Below are positions 59,707 to 64,000 of a stretch of 64,000 bases of DNA, piece after piece. Origin of the DNA: Govania unica. GTDB lineage: Bacteria; Pseudomonadota; Alphaproteobacteria; Sphingomonadales; Govanellaceae. The notes under the pieces are model-generated. The model made no database searches. It was not told the DNA's origin and saw nothing but the letters and a program-made list of their open reading frames with translations. Location: assembly GCF_027920805.1 (NCBI RefSeq), contig NZ_JANWOI010000002.1:558001-622000 (forward strand). The letters run 5' to 3'. How positions within the stretch are numbered: position 1 is the first letter of the stretch; every line of letters starts with the position of its first letter. A program made the translations under genes and the position numbers.

Positions 59707-60503
59707 TCGATCTGGATGCCGTCAGCCGTTTGATGCGTGACGTTGCGGGGGACGTTGTTCTGCCGCGCTGGAAGCAGCTTGCGCCGGGCGATGTCGAGGA
59801 AAAGGAACCGGGCGATCTCGTAACCATCGCCGATCGTGAGGCTGAGCTGCGCATTACGGACGGGCTTCGTGCGATTATGCCCGCTGTGCCGGTCATTGGG
59901 GAGGAGGCGGTCGCCGCCAACCCCCGCTTGATGGAGGATTTGCGCGCGCTGCCGGAACTTTGGTTCGTGGATCCGATTGATGGCACGCAGAACTTCGTGC
60001 GCGGTGAAGACCGGTTTGCCGTCATGGTGACCTATCTGCGCGGCGGGGAGACGACGGCAAGCTGGATCTATCTGCCGGTGCAGGATCTTCTGGCCGTGGC
60101 CGAGCGCGGATCGGGCACGGAAATAAACGGTCAACGGGTTGTGATGCCAGCGCCGCCGACCGATATCGCTGAGATTATCCCCGCAGCCCATATCAAGCGC
60201 ATGACTGAGCCCCTGAAAGGGCAGATACAAACGCGGCTGTCCCGGTTCGCTGGCAATCGCCCGGCTTATTGCGCGGGTTATGATTATATTGCTCTCCTTG
60301 ATGGGCGGCGGCATTTCCTGCTTTATAATCGGACGCTGCCCTGGGACCATGCGCCGGGCTGCTTGCTGGCCAGTGAAGCTGGGGGGCGAGCTGCGCGGTT
60401 AGATGGCAGTGCCTATGATCCCTTGGCGCTTGAGGAGACAGGGCTGCTGGTTGCGCCGAATGACAACGCCTGGGCCCGGGTACGTGAGGCGCTGATCAGC
60501 TAG
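59703..60503 (+). CDS. Inositol monophosphatase family protein
   Basis: Mg-dependent phosphatase fold: GDLVTIADREAELRI, IGEEAVAANPRL (first metal Glu), WFVDPIDGTQNFVRGEDRFAVMV (DPxDGT site), and WDHAPGCLLASEAGGRAARLDG near the C-terminus. 266 residues. The family includes inositol monophosphatase, CysQ and histidinol-phosphatase; the exact substrate cannot be set from sequence. Its ATG overlaps the hflX stop by four bases. Confidence 0.88.
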   Translation: MIDLDAVSRLMRDVAGDVVLPRWKQLAPGDVEEKEPGDLVTIADREAELRITDGLRAIMPAVPVIGEEAVAANPRLMEDLRALPELWFVDPIDGTQNFVRGEDRFAVMVTYLRGGETTASWIYLPVQDLLAVAERGSGTEINGQRVVMPAPPTDIAEIIPAAHIKRMTEPLKGQIQTRLSRFAGNRPAYCAGYDYIALLDGRRHFLLYNRTLPWDHAPGCLLASEAGGRAARLDGSAYDPLALEETGLLVAPNDNAWARVREALIS

Positions 60504-60562
60504 CTATCCTTGGTTGTCCGGATGGGGTCTTCCGGATGGGGACGAGTATCGGGGGAGGTTTC

Positions 60563-62308
60563 GTGGATCGTTTCAGCAAAAAGCCGCAGTCTCAGCCACG
60601 CCCGAGTTTCGTCGAGCTTTTTACGCCCAAACTCGTGACTGTTTTGCGCGAAGGTTATCGGTTTGATGATTTTCGTGCGGACGTCATCGCTGGGCTGGTG
60701 GTGGCCATCGTGGCTTTGCCGCTATCCATGGCGATTGCCGTTGCGTCGGGAGCGACGCCGGATCGTGGGCTTTACACGGCGATTGTTGGTGGTTTTCTGA
60801 TTTCCGTTTTGGGGGGCAGCCGGTTTCAGATCGGCGGTCCGGCCGGGGCTTTTATCATTCTGGTGGCGGCCACCGTGGACCGCCATGGCATTGACGGGCT
60901 TCTGTTGGCGACCATGATGGCGGGCGCCATTATGATGATCGGCGGTTATTTGCGCCTTGGCACTTATATCAAATTCATTCCCTATCCGGTCACGGTGGGT
61001 TTCACCGCCGGGATTGCCGTTATTATTTTCGTCAGCCAGCTCAAGGATTTTTTTGGCCTGAGCCTGCCGGGTAAGGAACCGGGCGCCATTATCCCGAAGC
61101 TTGAGATGCTGTGGGCGTCTTCTGATAGCGTCAATTCTGTGGCGCTTGCAGTGGCGCTTGGCACTATTGTTATTATTGCCGGGTTGAAAAAATGGCGTCC
61201 GAGCTGGCCCGGCATGCTGATTGCCGTGGTGCTGGCGGCGCTGGCCGGGGCTTTGCTGCAATTGCCGATTGATAGCATCGGCAGCCGTTTCGGCGGTATC
61301 CCGCAAGGGCTGCCGATGCCAAGGTTGCCGGAGTTTTCACTGGTCAAAATGCAGGCCTTGTTGCCCGATGCTGTTGCCTTCGCGCTACTCGGGTCGATTG
61401 AGTCCTTGCTGTCGGCGGTGGTCGCTGACGGCATGACCGGGCGGCGGCATCGGTCGAACTGTGAGCTTGTGGCACAGGGAGCGGCCAATATCGGCTCGGC
61501 CTTGTTTGGCGGGATTTGTGCAACCGGGACGATCGCCCGCACCGCCACCAATGTGCGCGCCGGGGGGCGCACGCCGATTGCCGGGATCCTGCATGCGGTT
61601 TTCCTATTGTCTTTCATCATAGTGGCGGCACCGCTTGCAAGCTATATCCCGCTTGCGGCGCTGGCTGGAATTCTGGTGGTTATCGCCTGGAACATGGCGG
61701 AGAAGCACGAGTTCATGACGCTGGCCCAATCCTCGCGCGGGGATCTGGTGGTGGTGCTGGTCACGTTCCTGTTGACCGTGTTCCGCGACCTGACCGAGGC
61801 CATCGTGGTCGGCTTTGCCTTGGGGGCGGTGCTGTTCATTCATCGCATGACACAAGTGGCGGCCATCGAGACGGAATTACCGCCCGCCCTCGATGATGTG
61901 GCAGATAGGGCGAGCGGGGACAGAAGTCACTATGACGGGCATCTTGCGACCGATCCCGATGTGGTGATTTATCGTATTTCCGGGGCGTTCTTTTTCGGCA
62001 CGGCAGCGGCTATCGGCGCGGCACTCGACCGTATTGGCGATCAGCGCAATGCCGTTGTGATTGATTTTTCGGCGGTGCCGTTCGTGGATTCGACGGCCGC
62101 GAATACCATCGCCGGGGTGGCACGCTCAGCGCATAAGCACGGGGTGCCGATTTATATCACGACGGCCTCGCCGACGGTGCAGCAGCTGTTGATGCAACAT
62201 GGTGTCAGCGGGCCGGGGATCAACTACCGCAAGTCCGTGGCTGAGGCTGTGGCCGAGGCGAAATCAGCGGTGCGGGAGCATGGGATCAGCGCGGCTCCAG
62301 CGCCTTGA
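60563..62308 (+). CDS. SulP-family anion transporter with STAS domain
   Basis: Secondary transporter of sulfate, bicarbonate or related anions. Hydrophobic core of about 12 helices beginning DDFRADVIAGLVVAIVALPLSMAIAVASGATPDRGLY, with the family's GGSRFQIGGPAGAFIILVA, and a C-terminal STAS domain (about the last 115 residues: DVVIYRISGAFFFGTA, VVIDFSAVPFVDSTAANTI). GTG 60563 with GGGGGAGG just before it is preferred; ATG 60536 is also in frame. 581 residues. Substrate unknown; no sulfate-assimilation gene nearby. Its 3' end overlaps mazG tail to tail by 23 bases. Confidence 0.88.
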   Translation: MDRFSKKPQSQPRPSFVELFTPKLVTVLREGYRFDDFRADVIAGLVVAIVALPLSMAIAVASGATPDRGLYTAIVGGFLISVLGGSRFQIGGPAGAFIILVAATVDRHGIDGLLLATMMAGAIMMIGGYLRLGTYIKFIPYPVTVGFTAGIAVIIFVSQLKDFFGLSLPGKEPGAIIPKLEMLWASSDSVNSVALAVALGTIVIIAGLKKWRPSWPGMLIAVVLAALAGALLQLPIDSIGSRFGGIPQGLPMPRLPEFSLVKMQALLPDAVAFALLGSIESLLSAVVADGMTGRRHRSNCELVAQGAANIGSALFGGICATGTIARTATNVRAGGRTPIAGILHAVFLLSFIIVAAPLASYIPLAALAGILVVIAWNMAEKHEFMTLAQSSRGDLVVVLVTFLLTVFRDLTEAIVVGFALGAVLFIHRMTQVAAIETELPPALDDVADRASGDRSHYDGHLATDPDVVIYRISGAFFFGTAAAIGAALDRIGDQRNAVVIDFSAVPFVDSTAANTIAGVARSAHKHGVPIYITTASPTVQQLLMQHGVSGPGINYRKSVAEAVAEAKSAVREHGISAAPAP

Positions 62309-63083
62309 CGGCCGTCCATTCGGCGTCGAGTTGTTCCAGAGACTTTTGCTCCGGCCGCTCACCCTTTTCCCGAAGGCGTGATTCTATCGCTTTGAAGCGG
62401 CGTTCGAATTTGGCGTTCGCATTGCGCAGGGCAGTTTCCGGTTCAAGGTCGAGATGGCGGGCCAGATTGGCCATGACGAACAGAAGATCGCCGAATTCTT
62501 CCTCGACTTTTGCCTTTGGGGCGTTGCTGTCGATTTCGGCCTGAAGTTCGGCGATTTCTTCGCGCATTTTATCCATGACCGGGGCGATACTGCCCCAATC
62601 AAATCCAACCCGGGCCGCACGTTTCTGAAGCTTGACCGCGCGAGTGAGGGCAGGGAGTCCAAGGGCCACGCCATCAAGTGCGCTTGGAGCCCCGGTTGCC
62701 TTTTCCGCGCGTTCGGCGGCTTTGAGAACTTCCCAGGCGGCGGTTTGGGCTGCGGCGTCCTTGACCTCCGCATCACCGAATACATGGGGATGGCGGCGGA
62801 TCATTTTCTTGGAAATGCCATCGACCACATCCGAGAAATCGAAATGGTTGGCCTCGCGGGCCATTTCGGCGTGATAGACCACTTGCAACAGCAGGTCGCC
62901 GAGCTCGTCAGCCAGGGACGGCATGTCGTTATGAGCGATGGCCTCGGCCACTTCATAGGCTTCTTCGATGGTATAGGGAGCGATCGAGGCGAAATCCTGC
63001 TCGATATCCCATGGGCAGCCGCCATTCGGGTCACGCAGACGGGCCATGATGGTCAGAAGATCGTCCATACTGGCTTTGCTCAC
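62286..63083 (-). CDS. mazG: Nucleoside triphosphate pyrophosphohydrolase MazG
   Basis: Hydrolyses NTPs to NMP and pyrophosphate, limiting misincorporation and (p)ppGpp effects. Tandem MazG domains: CPWDIEQDFASIAPYTIEEAYEVAEAI and DELGDLLLQVVYHAEMARE in the first, KVEEEFGDLLFVMANLARHLDLEPETALR in the second. 265 residues. GTG 63083 has AGGAG eight bases upstream; ATG 63068 is five codons further in. The frame stays open for 170 more codons antisense to the next gene, which is not MazG sequence. Convergent with the SulP gene. Confidence 0.93.
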   Translation of the reverse strand: MSKASMDDLLTIMARLRDPNGGCPWDIEQDFASIAPYTIEEAYEVAEAIAHNDMPSLADELGDLLLQVVYHAEMAREANHFDFSDVVDGISKKMIRRHPHVFGDAEVKDAAAQTAAWEVLKAAERAEKATGAPSALDGVALGLPALTRAVKLQKRAARVGFDWGSIAPVMDKMREEIAELQAEIDSNAPKAKVEEEFGDLLFVMANLARHLDLEPETALRNANAKFERRFKAIESRLREKGERPEQKSLEQLDAEWTAVKALEPR

Positions 63084-63096
63084 GGGGCGGACTCCT

Positions 63097-64000
63097 TCAG
63101 AAATTAAACGACAGATTGATGGATCCGAACTGGTCGGTGCTTTGCTGACCGTCGAATTCCTTGCTACGGAGAATATGGGTATAGGACAGCCGGAAGGGTG
63201 GCAAGAGCCCACGGTCCGGCCCGATAAGGGCCAGGCCAAGTTGTAGGTCTGCAACGAATGGCTTTTTGTGGACGCTATGGCTGTGACGGAATGTGTTTCC
63301 ATCAAGAAAAATATTTCGCGCCACGGCACGACCTTCGACCCCGGCAAAAGCATAGAAGCCGAATTTGTGATTTTTGGGGGTGAAGTAATCGGAGCCTGGC
63401 AGACTTGGGCGGATGCGCGGCGGACCATAATCATCCGGCAGATTGGCGCCAATGCGAATGCGGGCGCCGGCAGCGGCATGGGTATAGATATTCCCGACCG
63501 CTGCCCCGATGGCGGGGGCAAATTCAGTTTCAAGGCCGGGAATGAGGCGGGCCTTGCGCTTATACTGCCAGACTCGTTCATAGGTGAGAACAAGGCCGGG
63601 TTCGTTGCCGAGCTGATGCTCCCAGCCGCGCGGGGGATCGAAATTGAAAAGCTTGTGCCAGGTTTTTTGGGTCAGTTCGGCCGCTGACCAGGGCCCGACC
63701 ATGCCAATGTTCAATTCGAAGTTGTCTATCTTATTAAAGGTTTTATCCGGTGATCTTCGATAGCTGTCACGGGTCACGAAACCGAACCCTGCATAAAGCC
63801 AGCCGGCATAGGGGCGGTCATTGGCGATGAGGTTGGGGTTCGAGATATCAGTGGGCGTATACATGTTCTGGCCGATGGCATAGGAAACGCGACGTTCCTC
63901 CCCCCGACCAAAGCCTGGGACCAGCGATGACATCTTGCGCAAAGCCCCGGTCAGGCAGTGACGGCCAGTCTCGCAAGGTTCCGCCTTTGTCAAATAGGAG
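63097..64000 (-). CDS. LpxR-type lipid A deacylase family protein (5' end outside window)
   Basis: Outer-membrane beta-barrel of the DUF2219/LpxR family, whose characterised member removes the 3'-acyloxyacyl chain of lipid A. Seen: VSYAIGQNMYTPTDIS, NDRPYAGWLYAGFGF, then alternating beta strands with a terminal Phe (GSINLSFNF), the outer-membrane signature. The N-terminal signal peptide and catalytic Asn-Asp lie beyond the edge; the frame stays open to base 64000, so the TTG at 63993 is not the real start. At least 301 residues. 13 bases upstream of mazG on the same strand, possibly one unit. Confidence 0.82.
   Translation of the reverse strand, partial: SYLTKAEPCETGRHCLTGALRKMSSLVPGFGRGEERRVSYAIGQNMYTPTDISNPNLIANDRPYAGWLYAGFGFVTRDSYRRSPDKTFNKIDNFELNIGMVGPWSAAELTQKTWHKLFNFDPPRGWEHQLGNEPGLVLTYERVWQYKRKARLIPGLETEFAPAIGAAVGNIYTHAAAGARIRIGANLPDDYGPPRIRPSLPGSDYFTPKNHKFGFYAFAGVEGRAVARNIFLDGNTFRHSHSVHKKPFVADLQLGLALIGPDRGLLPPFRLSYTHILRSKEFDGQQSTDQFGSINLSFNF

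Noticed and set aside
63084-63593. N-terminal 170-codon extension of mazG
   Set aside because: The extension is antisense-frame sequence of the LpxR-like gene; MazG homology begins at the GTG/ATG near 63083-63068, where the Shine-Dalgarno is.

Overview
The window is a stretch of chromosome from an alphaproteobacterium. It is mostly G+C-rich and made of conserved housekeeping blocks whose order is characteristic of that class: tsf-pyrH-frr-uppS-cdsA-dxr-rseP-bamA-skp-fabZ; lexA/comEC/gltX/gltA; trpGDC-moaC-moeA; tpiA-secG-pyrG-eno-ftsB-pdhABC-lpd-lipA; cinA-pgpA-ispDF; dusB-ntrBCYX-hfq-hflX-mazG. The fused ispDF, the lipoyl-bearing PdhB, the NtrB/C plus NtrY/X tandem and a GTTC-N7-GTTC SOS box at lexA all support the class. 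The sequence alone does not fix the order or family.

Layout. 1-9.7 kb: end of tsf, then UMP kinase, ribosome recycling, undecaprenyl and phospholipid precursor synthesis, MEP-pathway Dxr, site-2 protease, outer-membrane assembly (BamA, Skp), FabZ and glyoxalase I. The lpxD, lpxA and lpxB genes that usually flank fabZ are absent here. 9.8-12.5 kb: OsmC-like protein, a small unknown protein, a TPR/SPOR lipoprotein and an AroQ chorismate mutase. 12.6-15.9 kb: an AT-rich 1056-residue orphan gene, isolated by terminators and unlike its surroundings. It is the best candidate in the window for something undescribed. 15.9-23.8 kb: MFS transporter, gltA, gltX, comEC, a repeat-filled gap, lexA. 23.8-32.8 kb (mostly minus strand): moeA, moaC, trpC, trpD, trpG, a divergently transcribed YibQ-type polysaccharide deacetylase, trpE and a PpiD-like periplasmic foldase. 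33-45.6 kb (plus strand): glycolysis to acetyl-CoA (tpiA, eno, pdhABC, lpd) with secG, pyrG, ftsB, a VOC protein, lipA, a COQ10/RatA-like START protein and a GNAT acetyltransferase. 45.9-50.2 kb (minus strand): ferredoxin-NADP reductase, cinA, pgpA, ispDF, an O-methyltransferase. 50.4-64 kb: dusB-ntrBC, ntrYX, hfq, hflX, an inositol-monophosphatase-family enzyme, a SulP transporter, then mazG and a 5'-truncated LpxR-type lipid A deacylase on the minus strand.

Several blocks act together. PdhABC, Lpd and LipA make, run and lipoylate the pyruvate dehydrogenase complex, with TpiA and Eno supplying it. Dxr, IspDF and UppS belong to the isoprenoid/undecaprenyl route. RseP, BamA, Skp, PpiD and SecG handle envelope protein traffic. 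NtrBC/NtrYX and Hfq form a nitrogen and post-transcriptional regulatory block.

Non-coding structure is rich. A family of palindromic repeats (cores such as attgccgggcttgacccgg) sits between genes, and one related copy lies in frame inside pdhB. Several strong terminators, a sigma70-type lexA promoter overlapped by its SOS box, and a large hairpin between ppiD and trpE are also visible. No tRNA, rRNA, CRISPR array, transposase or integrase was seen.
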